Assembly: GCA_033220425.1 (NCBI GenBank)
Contig: CM065650.1
Location: 4,774,001 to 4,838,000 of the forward strand
From: Lepraria neglecta
Lineage: Eukaryota; Ascomycota; Lecanoromycetes; Lecanorales; Stereocaulaceae
Length of the DNA stretch: 64,000 bases
Direction: 5' to 3'
Each line of letters begins with the position of its first letter. Position 1 is the stretch's first letter. A program made the position numbers and the translations under genes. The notes below the pieces were generated by a model, which searched no databases, was not told the DNA's origin, and was given only the letters and a program-made list of their open reading frames with translations. Of the stretch, positions 44,216-56,589 are shown piece by piece.

Positions 44216-44552
44216 TATCGGAGTAGTATTTGAATATATATGGATTTGTTACAAGGTTGTTAATAGTGCAAATGGTGCAGTTTGAAAGGTAAACTGCACC
44301 AACTACGTTCTTTTAGCGTTAGGTGGTGTAGTTTGAAAATCAAACGGGTTAAACGATTAAAACCAGTAGTGCACTACCGGTTTAAACGGTTTGAGATCGG
44401 GTATATTGAAAAGGAGCCGCATCCCACCAAATTTTAGTGGGAGTCTCACTAAAATCAGGTAGGAAATTGCTCGAGCTTAGGCTGAATTTCCTTAAGGATT
44501 TAAAGTGGATTTGAAGTCAAAAATTCGATGTTAAAGATTTTTGGTAGAGGTC

Positions 44553-44553
<1 letters not shown>

Positions 44554-44592
<39 letters not shown>

Positions 44593-44593
44593 C
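44554..44593. repeat. (ATTG)n microsatellite
   Basis: About nine uninterrupted ATTG/GATT units. It is the same unit as the SINE tail at 44026-44041, so it may be the tail of a second, plus-strand retroposon. Confidence 0.85.
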
Positions 44594-44628
44594 ATAAGGC
44601 CCCGGTTCACCCTCCTAGGGGCGAACTA

Positions 44629-47600
44629 CGGGAAGCCCAGCGCAACGCAACTTTCGGATTTAACCGGGGGTACTTATATTTACTAGGAGCTCTCACGAAA
44701 TATGAAGTACCTATGGTTTGGAGCTCTGCATGGTACATTATCGCTCCAACTGAGTATACTATCGCTATTGAATACTCGTGATACATGACATCATAAGTCA
44801 CACGGCTCCTACGGCTGTACTGCAGGGCCACTCTACTCTACATACTCCTTATCTAGCTTTTAATCCACCTGGAATGCAGCCTTTAGTATCCGCTCCTACT
44901 GTAACTCCCGCTTATCCACTTGCTCCGCTGGTATTTTGAGGTTCGTTTTCGACCTCTTCTTTAGTAGAAGAGGTTACATGTCCTCCAGGGTCTCCTCTAG
45001 GGTAGGCCCTCAGGGTCGCTATCGTGATTGCGATAACCCTTTAGCCTGCTCCTACGTTTTCTTCTCTTTTACCTGACGGCCTATCCTGGTTATTATAGCC
45101 GGAGCGGAGGATAAGGGTGGCTTATTAGCTAGGAGTAGAAGGGCGGAGGATAGAGGTAGCTCCGCCGAAGAGGGTGGAGGAGTAGAGGGCGGAGGCCTAT
45201 TTATACTGCCTTTCGGGCGCCCACAAGGTTTTTAGATTTATAGTATTAGAGTAAGCTAAATACTATAAGGAGTAGCTGTTTGATATATAGAGTCCTATTA
45301 CTCCTGTTACTCCTGTTACTCCTTCTATCGCTTATCCCGCTATTAAGCTTCCTTCTCGGAGGCTTCTATAGCCGTAAGCTTTCGAGTATTAGCTTTATTA
45401 TACTTCTTCTTATCTTATAGAGTATTCTACTACTATTTCTTAGTAGGGGGTAGAGCAGGTAACTCGGTCGGAATACCCTTACGATTTTTCTAGATAGCTT
45501 CGTGAGTACTCGTTATATTAACTTGAAAGGTAGCTAGCTAATTAGCTAGCTAATCGGCTTACTATCGAGGTAAAGTCTTATATAATTCGTCTATCTTCGC
45601 CGCCGCCTCTAAGTACTTATTCTTCCCTGTTTCTCGAAATATTAAGGGGTTTTATAAGTTAGGATCTAACGTATCATTATAATATCGAGGCCACCACTCG
45701 TATGGAATAGGTATATTATCTATCTACTATCTAGGGTAGAAGAGAGATAACGGGATAGAGAAGCTATCGTTGTAAGCTCTGAAGAGAAGGTATTTATAAG
45801 GCAGTAGATATCGGACGAGGATATTGTAATTGTAAGGGCCGTATATATACTTATAAGTAGGAGAGCTCCGCTCCTCTACTAATTGCTTTATTATAATCTA
45901 CTCGGGATTAATATACTCGAGGGCCTAGATAGTGACTTTACTAATAATAATTTGGAATATAATAAAGTTAATAGCCCTCGGCCGATTAATATGTGACCTC
46001 GCTATGTCTTCTCGGATCTACTTATACTATAGCTTGAGCTCTACTTATATCGATTTTACGGTATTCTCTAGTATGGCTTAAGGATTTATTACTGCTTTTA
46101 ATATAGAGTGTATACTCTTATTACGCTGTGTAGAATAAGCCCCTAGATTTCGATAATTCTTCGTATAGCAGGTAACCACGTATTACTCTTTGTGAAACTA
46201 GTGCTTATAGAAGTACTCCTTCTCCCGCTCGTGGAATAGCTTTAATAAAGCCTCCCGGTTCTCTTGTAGAGTAATATAATCAGGTGATTAAGCCCAATCC
46301 CATACTATATTATAGATTTGTTGTCTTCGCTTATATAGATAGCTTCGGCTCGATTTGTTAACCCTCGCACGGATATTTCTAATAGTATGCTAGTTATATA
46401 GCTATAGCTAGTAATCTAGGAGTATAAGAGGAAGCGAAGTAAGGAGGCCTTTGCCCTGATCTAAGAGGTTAATACGAGGTATAGGATAATTATTGAATAC
46501 CTCCTCTTTTAGTATTTTAAAGAAGAAGTTAAATACTTCTTCTAACTCCAAAGTAGCGAATAAGAAAGTAGCTAGAAATATATGATTCGTATTGGTTATA
46601 CCTACGGCTATAAAGAGCAATAATTTGTGAGAATTCGTATTGAATGTAGCGTCGTTCTATACCATGAAATTACTGCAGAAGCGCTTAGCTAGCTTCTGCT
46701 AGAATTTGTCAATAATAATGATTTACTCGAGTATCCTTTTTATAGAGGCTCCGGCTTTATTCCTAATGTAAGAATAGCGCTATCTGGCTATGAAATCCTT
46801 GTTATCTAGTACGGCTAGTAGCCCGGTGATAATCTCCTCCCTGGAATATATGGTTGTAGGAATAAGGTTACAGTACTTCTTCTTCTTTAAAGTTAATACC
46901 TCGTCTAGCTCCTTCGGAGTATAGTAGAGTATATACTATAACTACTTATATATTAATCCGCTTATCCTATTAGTCCTCGTAAGCAGGATAGCTTTCGCGT
47001 ACTCCGGCTAGTATTGTATATGGAGCTTATAGTCGAGAGGATTGGGATTCAAATCATACATGTAATCCTGATAGCCCACTCCTAGTATCTATGTTTTTTC
47101 TTGCCCACCTCGCTGGAGCGATCTGAAGCTGATATAGGCGTGCTAGGTATACCCTTTTGCTTTAATTATAGTTAACTCTTACCTATAGATAGTACCGTAC
47201 TCGGGGTCTTCCTCCCCTGTATACTCTAGAAGCTTCCTCTAATTCTTCGTCTCTTTAGAATGGTAGATATATTTATAGTTCTTCCTCTCTCTTCTACAGG
47301 AGCTAGTGACGATAGCGAAGCCCTAACTAAAGGCGTAGTCTTATAGCCGGGTCTATGTATCGTCCGGGGTATTAAAGACTTCATTCTTTTGAGGAGGAAG
47401 GAGGTATACTAGAGCGAGGCGGTTTATAGCCTTCTAGAGGATAGGGTAGAGGTCTAGCTCGAGCTGAGGGTGTGGCGTCTATATATCGGCTATATTAAAT
47501 AGCTAGTAGAGTAGGAATTATAGGAGGAGCAGTGTAATAGGTTGTAAGAAGTATTATAGGTGGCTATAAGCGAATAGCTCTAAGGAGAAAGAAAAAAGCG

Positions 47601-47747
47601 GTATGGGATAATATTCGAATTGGATTGGTACTTTATTTTTGGTAGGAGCTCGTAGTAAATATAAGTACTTTACTAATATAGCTATGTAACTCCGGTTAAA
47701 CCCGAAAGTTACGTTGCGCTCACTATTTGCGCCCCCAGGGTTTCCCG
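44629..47747 (-). mobile_element. Mutator-like element (MULE), about 3.1 kb
   Basis: Flanked by an exact 9-bp target duplication GGCGAACTA (44620-44628 and 47748-47756), the size typical for Mutator-like elements. Long terminal inverted repeats of 80-100 bp begin CGGGAAGCCC at the left and end GGGTTTCCCG at the right, and share GCGCAACG-AACTTTCGG-TTTAACCGG. Minus-strand coding between them shows the MULE transposase core near 46680-46410: DATFNTN, LFIAVGITNTNHIFLATFLF and KEEVFNNYPIPRINLLDQGK. Most of the rest is interrupted by RIP-type TAG/TAA codons. Confidence 0.8.
46408..46700 (-). pseudogene. MULE transposase core domain, fragment
   Basis: The only sizeable clean piece of the Mutator-like transposase. 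It matches the MULE domain pattern (catalytic Asp in DATFNTN, then the IAVGITNTN strand, then a second acidic region LDQGKGL where the family has TDQ.K). Flanking coding on both sides is stop-ridden but continuous in content from about 47600 to 44850. Confidence 0.65.
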
Positions 47748-47756
47748 GGCGAACTA

Positions 47757-49849
47757 TACGCTTATTATATAATCTATCTAACTATGACTCAGCTAATCAG
47801 ACCTCGCCGCCGTCTTAATCATTGTGTTACTTCCCTGTAGCCCAGTAGTATAGCTTGTTCTACGCTCCAGTCTATTTTGGTGCTCGTATCGTTCTAGTTG
47901 ATATCTGCCCCCGCGATCTAGTCGTTTTAGTCCTTATCTAGGGTCTTATACTGCCCTAAAAGCCCTATTTACCTTATAAAAATTGCTGCTTTTACTTCTC
48001 TTGATTCCCTTATATCTTTCTTCTAATAATAGATTATAGCGAAATTCGGAGAGTATTCCGCACTTGCAGCCAATCAGAATGGCCCTATACTTCGAGACTT
48101 CTTTACCTGAATTGCCTTCTTCGGTTAGCGCACCAAGCTATACCCTATCAAAATCGAAATACGTATCGCAGCTTCTTCGCAGTACGTCCCCGCGCCACAT
48201 ACGTCATATGATATCGAGATAATTTCACAAGTTTTGAAACCAAGCATGCACTTCCCAACGCCGTTCGAATTTTGACATTTGGTTAAGATTTGGCTAAGGA
48301 AAGCTCAAAAAACATGTTTTTGCGTGCGGAGTTCCCTAAAGCTACCCCCGCAGCAACCCCGCAGCCGCCCCCGAAGCACTAATATACTAAATCCTTAATA
48401 ATTTTTGCCCTATTAGGATTAAGGCTTAGCTTTACATGTAAAATATATACTATATATAGAGAAATTTCTAACACCGCTTAAATTTCTAAATCGAGTATAA
48501 AATAAGCGAGATATAGCCGTTTTACGGTAATCTTCTGCGAAGATTACGGGCACTTACTTGTTATATTATAGAATAGTTAGCTAATTAGTCTATTCTACTA
48601 TTAACTGAGTTAGCTATTAATAATTTCTATAGCTATATCCTCTTGGCTGCTATTATCTTCTTCTAAGTTATCTCCTCTTCTTTTCTTACTATTATCTAAA
48701 TTAATAGTCTTACTTCTTCTAATATTACTATTCCTTTCGGCTAGAGCTTCCTTCTAGGAACTCTTGTTTCTAAATAGTAACTAAGATCTCGTTCCTATTC
48801 TCTTAGGGGGCTATAATACTATACTATTACTATTCGCTCTCGGATAAAGGTTTAGGATAGTTCTTGCTTCTAGACTTAGTCTAGTACTCTGCAGGCCCCC
48901 TCTTATAGATAAGCCACCTCCTTAACCCTAGATTATAGCGCTTAGTCCTCCTCTAGAGGTATTATTTTTGGTGTAACTAACTACTTCCTATTCGGGTGTC
49001 TAATTTATAGTTTATACTAGGGCCTTACTAATTTTATAAAAGGCTAGGGTATTAAATCTCGCTACTCTTATCCTTTCTATTTCTAACTTCTTTTTAATAT
49101 ATATCTTATTCTATACTTCGTAGGACCCTCTATATATAGTATACTTAATAGGTTTATCCTTAGGATATTCCCTATAGTTATATACTTCTATATATCTTCT
49201 GTGAGGTATACTCCCCGTCAGCGGGCCGTTATCGTTCTGTAAGATAGGCTCCTCGTTGGCGGACCGTTACTGCGTTCTAGGAACTGCGTCCCGCTAGCGC
49301 TACGATATTGGACTATAGCTCAGCTTCTCGCTATTACTACGCTGCTATATATAAAGGTATTCAAAGATGTGAAGTGGTTATATTACTAGTACAGTATAGG
49401 TAATTCTATATTAGAACTAATCACTAAGGATCCTCAGGAAAGAAGTAGGTAGACCGCTCCTTAAGCTTCTCTCTGCGGGTAATATATAGCTACTATTAGG
49501 CAGCTAACATACTACTAAGAGCCTAGCTCCTGATATCTGCCAAGTTAGTCGAATATTATCCCGACCTACTCCGGTACTCTGCGCACTAGGAGATATCGGA
49601 ATAACTTTACTAATAAGATAGACCCTTCTAATATAATAGTTGGTATTATAATTATCTCCCCCCTTAAGTACTGGCCCTCTAGTATAAAGCTGTAGCGGTA
49701 CGCCTTCGCGGCGTATATATAGTAGAGAGGCTTAATAGTTAGTAGGTAGAGCTTATTAAAAACCTTCTAAAACCTAATAGGAAAAAGGAGGGAAAAGAGT
49801 CTCTACTTTATATAGCTCCGAGATAATATAAGTATATCTACTATCGAAA
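47757..49849. other. Unassigned repeat-derived sequence inside the second hAT block
   Basis: 47757-48400 has normal CA/TG content and no gene I recognise. From about 48430 the sequence is again CA/TG-poor and stop-ridden, like the other transposons. A hairpin-forming segment (CCGTTTTACGG then TTCTGCGAAGATTACGG) lies near 48518-48550. At about 49656 a minus-strand AAGGGGGGAGAT tract looks like a polypurine tract of an LTR element, but no LTR pair could be matched. Confidence 0.35.
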
Positions 49850-49985
49850 TAACGAAATTACGAGGTGAATTTATTTCGAAGTGAATGTTACGTAATATTA
49901 GCTAACCGCTGTCGCTATAATGAAATTATAAGGTGAATTTATTTTAAAGTGAATCTCGCGTAGTACTAGCTAACCGCTATCGCTA
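49850..49985. repeat. Two-copy tandem repeat, about 66 bp unit
   Basis: Units share GAAATTA, AGGTGAATTTATTT, AAGTGAAT and AGCTAACCGCT in the same order. Differences are mostly transitions. Confidence 0.7.
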
Positions 49986-50799
49986 TATTAAAACCCTATA
50001 GATTCCCCTTTCACCTTCTTCTTTTATAACTCCTACTACTTATAGTATATACCCTATAATCTAATATTCCTTTAGTAGGTATAGAATCTAATTAATAACA
50101 GATTATCTTATTATAACGACTCTCGATTCCTAAGTAAGTAGAGCTATTATAGAGTCGCTGTAAAATAATATTAATAGTTTAATAGTTAATAATAGTAGTA
50201 GTAGTAGAAGTAAGTATAATTTAATATGCAAGAGCTTCGTTATCGGGGCGCTATTAGTATTCGCAGTGGCGGACCTTCTATATAGGCCGTACCTTCGGGT
50301 ATAAGTCTAGTACTACTATAGGCTGGCACCTCCTTATACTCGGTATAAGGGGGTATGATATAGAGTGAACCGTTATGTTATAGTATAGGTATTACTTAAT
50401 ATTCTACTTGCGTCCCGCTGACGTCAAAGATACTACTAGAGTTTAGGATAGAGGTCCGGGCACTTGCTACTAAGTCAGCTGGTAGTGTGGCGGCAGTAGG
50501 CGTGTTACACCCGTTAGTCCAGCGTATTAGAGACCTGCTTCGGCAGGTTACCTAGTAGTATAAAGACTACGGTATAACCCCCGCCACGTCAGGTAATTAG
50601 TTGGCTTAGCAGGTAGCTGACCTAGAGAGGAGGGTACAGGTATTAGTAAGATATCCGAATCTGTAAGTTAACTCCGCTAACTCGCTACAGGAGGTAAGCT
50701 ATATTCTATTCTTTCCTTCTCTATCCTTCTATTATACTACTTTCCTTAACTCTACTTATACGCCTTATACGCTATATATATACCGACTGATTTTTTCTA

Positions 50800-51240
50800 G
50801 GATAAGATAGAAGGGTTATATATTATAAGTATAGAGGCGAGTATAGCGGAGGAGGAGAATAATAAGGAAGAAGAGGAAGAGAAAGAGGAATAGAAGGGGT
50901 TTAGGGAAAGTAGCGAGGATAATAAAGAGGAGGTAGAGGAAGAAGAGGAGGTAGAGGAAGAAGAAGAGGTAGAGGAAGAGGTAAGCTCTAGCGTACCGTA
51001 TACTACGGCTATATACTAAGTTATATAGCTGCCTGTAAGCTAACCTCGGAGTAATATTATTCGGGGTACTATAGTAGAGGAGTAGGAGGAGAGGAGGATA
51101 GAGGAGAGGAGGGTAGTAAGGAGGGAGAAGAGAAAAGAGAGGTAGAGAGCTATAATAGCAGCGAAGAGAGTAAGCGATATTACTCCGCTACTACCGCTTA
51201 TACTGACTTTCTAGGCTCGATCCTCTTAGATTATATCTAA
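50800..51240 (+). other. Acidic, purine-rich coding-like tract
   Basis: Between about 50840 and 50995 the plus strand is almost pure purine (GAGGAAGAAGAGGTAGAGG-type repeats) and would encode runs of Glu with some Lys and Val. It is followed by a basic part (EERRVVRREKRKER). It is interrupted by stops. It could be a transposon-encoded acidic protein or only a simple repeat. I cannot assign a family. Confidence 0.3.
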
Positions 51241-51349
51241 TTAAGATAACTTTCTCCTACGCTTCCCTCCGTGTCCTGTATACTTATTATACTTACTAAT
51301 AGTATCTCCCCCCTTAGGGAACTATCCCCGGCTTCCTAATGAATTTCGG

Positions 51350-53620
51350 GGTTATAACCGTATCCCGCAAAAACCAAGATGTCATCCAAATATACTATAT
51401 ATATTATATCGACCAGGCCTATAAAGGCCCGATTGATATACGCTTAGAAAGTAGCAGGGGTATTTACTAACCTAAATAGTATAATAAGATATTTAAAGTG
51501 ACCGTAACGTATACGGAATACTATCTTCTATTCATCGCTATACTAAATTCGGATATAGTAATATATATCCTTAAGGTCTAACTTCGAGAATATTTTAGTA
51601 CTACTTAAGCGGTCTAGTATCTCTGTGATTAGGGGTAATAGGTGCCGATTCTTGATCGTTACTGTATTTAACCCTCGATAATCCACGCAAAGACGTAGCC
51701 CCCTATCCTTCTTCGGTACGAAAAGTATAGGTACTCCTACCGGCGAAACGGAGTAGCGAATCTACTTCTTTCCTAGTATATTATTAAGGTACCGCCGAAG
51801 CTCCGTCAGCTCCGTTCTTAATAGAGTATAGATAGGACTATAAGGTGGCTCCCTATCGTCTAACTTAATAGTGTAGTCTCCCTGCTTTTGTTTAGGCAAG
51901 ATCCCTACTTTCTTACTTAAGAAGATATCTTTATACTCCCGCAATTCAGGAGGAAGGGTTATATCGAACTTGTTAGTCTAAGGTTACTCCGCTATTACGG
52001 CGCCAGTATAAACTATAGCGAATACTTTCTGTTCCTGTTACAAAACTTTGCCAAATTCGGTCGGTCCATCTAGCTATATCAGCCTAGGATTTATTTGGTA
52101 CCGCTATTGGCGCGCTAGCGTATTAACTATAATACCTGACTTATAAAGCGCTGGTATCCCGATTATCAAGTCGGGACCCTCCTAGTCTACAGTATAGAAC
52201 AAGGAACTATATTCCTTTTCTTGCCCCCAGTTATTGGTAGCTATATAGCTTAACTGAAACGCCCTATAACAAAAAGTGCCTTACCTGCTCGGTTATACCG
52301 GTGTCGGCAAGACAGCGCGCTCTAGCTATAATTATATTGTACCACGAACTACTGAGAGACTAAGCTAGTCGTTGCCCTAGGGTCAACCAGCCCCTTAAAG
52401 GGCTGTTAACTACCTAGGAGGATTACTTATCCCTTAAGGTAAAGAGGTTCTAAAGCTTCTATTTATCGGTCTTTCCCTGTGTACTTAATAGCGGCGAGGT
52501 ACTATCTTTCTCTAACTACACCGAATTAGTAGGAGTAAAGCTTAGATTATCCCTATAGGGATATTCTGGCTTCTAATACCCCGTCTTACCGTAATAATAA
52601 CAATTATTATTACAGTATTTAGGGTTAGCCTTAGATACTAGATAAGACTTGGAATTTCGTCTCTTCTTGCCACCTCGCTGATATCCCGCCGGCTCTCCGC
52701 TAGTAGACTTAGTTAGAGTACTAAATACCTGTTCTTCTAAAGGCCTACCCTTACTACTAGACCTAGGCGTTAATAAATAATACTTAAGGTTCTTTTCCTA
52801 TATAATCGCAAGTGCTAAGAGACTATTACGCGTCGTTAGGACGCTGCCGGTGCTTAGGATTTTAGACTTTAACTCAGGGCGGAGTTTGGTTAAAAAGCTA
52901 TTTACCCGGAACTCTTCCGATAGGGGAGTAATATAGCTTTCTAGTTCTTCTAGGTAAGCTTTAAAGACGGAAACCTTCTATCCCTACTATTACTTAGCGC
53001 TATTTAAGTACTTATAGGTAAGTAGTCAGCGATTTACTAGGTCTACTACTAAATCTAAGAGGAACTAAGAAAAGTTCTTAAAAGAATAATCGTCTAGCTA
53101 TTCCTTCCGAAAGTATTAGCGCTACTATATCACTATATCCCCTTCTAGGGACTATATATAGTAGAGGATCTTCGCCCTATCAGTAGTGAAATATTCAGGA
53201 CTTAGGAGGAATTTGATTTCGGTATTAGCGAACCAGCGTATATACTCTCCTTCGCTATTCCCGTAATAGAGTTATATCTTTTCAGGGCGTATTATCTTTA
53301 CCGCCAGTAAGACTAATAGCGTATTACTATCGCTAAGCCTATCAAAGTCTTCTATATCGGTATTAGCTCCTAGTCGAAGCTCCGCGTTCTGAGCTTCTAA
53401 CTCCCGGACGCGTTTTTCTTCTAATAAGCGTTGGTTTTCTGCCTTAAGTTAGGTAATCCTCTACTGGAGTACCGGAGATAAAAGGGTTAAGTCCGAGGAC
53501 TCCGCTGCCGGCAGGAAGTTTTTCTAGTAGAGGTCTACTTGGCAGAAAGACTTTTAGAGTAGGGCTATAGCCCTATAACTAGGCCCAAATAAGTAACACG
53601 CTAACTGCCTTCGGAGCCAT
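51350..53620 (-). mobile_element. Partial Ty3-type retroelement fossil, minus strand
   Basis: Leftward from the right: gag start (MAPKAVSVLLIWA near 53615), a zinc-knuckle-like segment near 52590, protease region, and the RT N-terminal part at 51944-51762 (VGILPKQKQGDYTIKLDD, then LRTELTELRRYLNNILGKK). The RT active-site motif YLDDILVF lies near 51400. Sequence homology then stops at about 51350: RNase H and integrase are missing. No LTR was found at either side by eye. Broken, with many breaks. Confidence 0.7.
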
Positions 53621-53803
53621 TATTTACTCTACCAAATCCTCCGTACCAATAGTTTAACCAGTTGGTTTATTATTTAAACCGTTTAAAACCAACTACTAGA
53701 GACCTCAAACTACACCAACTATTAAGGAGAAAAGGGCAAACGAACGGTTTAAAACCGATAGTGCGTTAATAGTTGGTATACCATTAACAACCTTGATTTG
53801 TTG

Positions 53804-54950
53804 ACGGTTACCACCGATGGCTTCAGCTCTGCGCCATCGCCACCTACGTAGCTGAGACTCCACCAGAGCCACCTACGTACCAGAAGCAACTACAGATAGA
53901 GCTATAGGGTGTCTGTGCAGCGCGTTGTAGACGTAGACATATAAATATGCAAATATGCATGCAAATTTGGCGGTTCTCGGTAGACTTGCCCGAGTTTTCG
54001 ACTTTTTGTATGTACGGTCAATAGTATATACTGCGGCTCTCATGAGTAGACTGAAGGCACTTTACGCGAACATGCAAAGATCACGATAGGAAAAAAACAT
54101 GGTTGACAAAACATTCAAGTGGGGTTTCGGTGCTTACTCAAGTATATAGGTTCAGCAGGAACGTCCAAGAGGCCCGGTTGGATCGGCCTGAAGCCCCCGA
54201 GCCTCCTGCGCTGAGTCAGATTATAATGGGCCGAGTGGGAAAGTCAAGCTTTGCTGAGTCTTCTAGGGTAGCTTACTATACGCTGATAAGGCGTTTCTTG
54301 TGATCTTCAAAGTTAGGGGGCCTGCTTTTGTCCGTGTAAGTAGATTACGCTGTGTGAAAGTGTCGCCGCCCCATCTTCGAGGTGACAGAGCAATCGAGAA
54401 GCAATCCGCTCGGCTCGACACGACTGATCTCACCCAAAAACAAATCTCACCGTAAGTGTTAACGCAGGCCACCTTGGGGTATACTAACTAAGCAGAGTTA
54501 GAAATGTGATTGGAAGGGTAAAGGCACTATGATGGATGTGTCAGATCGAAGCAAATAATAGAATATCCAATGTCAATTGATTGAAATATGAATATTTGAC
54601 TTGGTGAGTTCTTCTTGGTGCAGAACTCTCTATATATGCCCCATAGCCAAGCCCTCGCATAGAACAAGCTTTTCGCATGAAAAGCATCAAACAAGCGTAT
54701 CGCATGAAACATGATACAAGGCGTATCGCATGAAAAGCATGAAAAGCATGAAAACAGGCTCATTACGGAGGATGACACCAAAAGTCTTGAATCAGTGGCA
54801 TACTAATTAAGTCGTTTCTGTCCACTCCGCACTCAGTACCCTTAATTTATTATATTACGAACACAATACATAATATTTTTTTTGCAAGCTTTATAGCAAC
54901 TCTAACAACTCTAACTTCTTTAACCTATAGTAACTATCTATTCAGACAAT
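53804..54950. other. Intergenic stretch between transposons
   Basis: Normal base composition. Frames at 54103-54303 and 54781-54527 are not family-like. A short imperfect repeat of GCATGAAAA and CGTATCGCATG units lies at about 54655-54765. Confidence 0.35.
54655..54765. repeat. Short irregular tandem repeat
   Basis: TCGCATGAAAAGCAT, TCGCATGAAACATGA, TCGCATGAAAAGCAT and then AGCATGAAA twice more: a 9- to 30-bp irregular array. Confidence 0.6.
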
Positions 54951-55058
54951 AATACTAGTATTCAGGCTCCTATTATGACTGCTATCAGGACTATAGCCTT
55001 GCTTCCGACCCTTATACCGCTGCTGACGCTCCGCAGGGATATATAGACGTATATCAGA

Positions 55059-56589
55059 CTATTCGCCTTCCTCCCTCCCTTCCCTATACTCGTTCCCACC
55101 GCGCAATTCTATAACTTTAGCAATATGACGTGGGAGGCGTTCAATCCACGATTGGATACGCTTCTAGCTGAGTTCTTTTTCCTAACAGCGCGTCCAGACC
55201 TTAGTAAGAATCGCCCTGGTCCGCGGGCAGCCTTTGCGAATTGTACGCCTCTTTATCCACTACTAATACGGTTCTATCGCATTTAGATCCGGGGAATTAC
55301 CGCACTATATAAGGCGGAGGACGTTAGCGTCCAGGAATATCTGATCTTAGTGCTTAGATATATACGAAGGAGCCTTATCCTCTTGGATAAAAGCCTTAGG
55401 GCTATATATTTTTGTAAATGGGATAAGTAGTTTTAGCAGAATAACCGTTTGATAGCGGTACCAATCGATACCTCCCTTCTTTGCGTTTCGGACGATTTTG
55501 CTATACTTTTGGTCCTATTTCTAAGCAGGCTTAGTACCACCTATATTCTTTAGTCCCATTCTTTTTATTGCCGTCTCAAGTTCCTATTTAGCTTTAAGCT
55601 TTAGCTCCAAAATCTTATTTATAGCGTCTATATACGCCTTAGATTCTTTCTTTTCTGCTACGGTCTCGTCCTTCTAGATATAGAACAGCCCTTTTCTATT
55701 GTATATAAAACAGCCCTAAAATATAAACTCTATAAAGCCTCCCCATCGCCGCCGCGTATACGTTACATCATATTTTTCCCGCGAAGTTCTCTATATTCTA
55801 ACTTTGCTACGGCGTTGTCCTAAGTAAACGGATGTCTTATTAGTCCAGATCACTTTTTTCTAATCTTCTATTATCTAGTACTAGAAGCGTAAAGTAAATT
55901 AATAGCGGGCTTCTATTATAGTAGGTATAAGGCCCGGTTTCTTTGTGGTTTTAATATTGTTAAAGCCGTATCTATATAGGGTTCGAAGTACTGAGGAAGA
56001 AGAGACTCTATTTTCAAATCCTAGTACTGTAGATAGCTTCTCTCTACTATTACGGTCTTTCTTTACTGAATTCATTAGTAAAGATACCTCTAGACAAGGA
56101 AGAGTATATACCAGCTGCTAGGATTTGAGCCTCTTTTGTAGGCGTTGAAATACGCGGTCTGCTAGAACGTCCTGTATCCGCTATATATTCTTCTTTTAAA
56201 ATCGACGAGGCTGCAGGGTCAAATCCGCGTTCTCTAGCCTTCTTCCGTAGCCTTTTAACTGACGTTGTATTATATAGTCCAGCCTGTATAGCTGCTATCT
56301 TCTCCTCTATACCGTATTCGGCTAGGGCGAGTGCTTGGAGTCGCTGCGCTATCGAATGATTGACTGAACGGCCATCTTTGGCGAGCGTCTTAAGGCTTGG
56401 GGTCTCTTCTGGGGCAGGGAGAGCTGCTGTAGGAGGTGAATAACGTATACGGTGTGGGCTTTCAATGATTAATGGCGCAATCGACTCATTCAGCTGCGCG
56501 ACTGGACCGTGCCTGCGAGGATTTCTTCTTGGTGGAGCAATTGGCTGAGATTCAGGCCTAGCTGCTACACCGCGGCGGCGAGGAGCCAT
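55059..56589 (-). pseudogene. Tc1/mariner-type transposase, broken
   Basis: Start ATG 56589; the first 179 codons are open: a basic Pro/Arg-rich head (MAPRRRGVAARPESQPIAPP), then an HTH region (EYGIEEKIAAIQAGLYNTTS, VKRLRKKARERGFDPAASS). After the first stop at 56050 the DDE domain continues: IWTNKTSVYLGQRRSKVRI (about 55840), KAFIQEDKAPSYISKH (about 55390-55345) and GNSPDLNAIEPY (about 55300-55265). In the first block the family has W-S/T-D-E-T-S, so the first catalytic Asp is Asn here (GAT to AAT, RIP-type), besides several in-frame TAG codons. Terminal inverted repeats could not be placed with confidence. Confidence 0.75.

Larger units (their letters stand above)
44244..53803. mobile_element. 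Second hAT-like element with nested insertions
   Basis: Element proper 44252-53795. Ends are inverted repeats CAAGGTTGTTAAT (44252-44264 and the complement ending 53795), flanked by an 8-bp near-duplication ATTTGTTA (44244-44251) and ATTTGTTG (53796-53803). The 8-bp size and the similarity of CAAGG...AATGGTATAC to the first hAT terminus suggest a related hAT family. Subterminal GGTGTAGTTTGA and TTAAACGGTTT repeats occur at both ends. I could not find its own transposase. The interior is occupied by a Mutator-like element (44629-47747), unassigned sequence and a Ty3 fragment (51350-53620). Confidence 0.6.

Noticed and set aside
54103-54781. Short frames between the second hAT block and the Tc1/mariner element
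   Set aside because: Compositionally unlike proteins, no start or splice support, and partly built from the irregular GCATGAAAA repeat.
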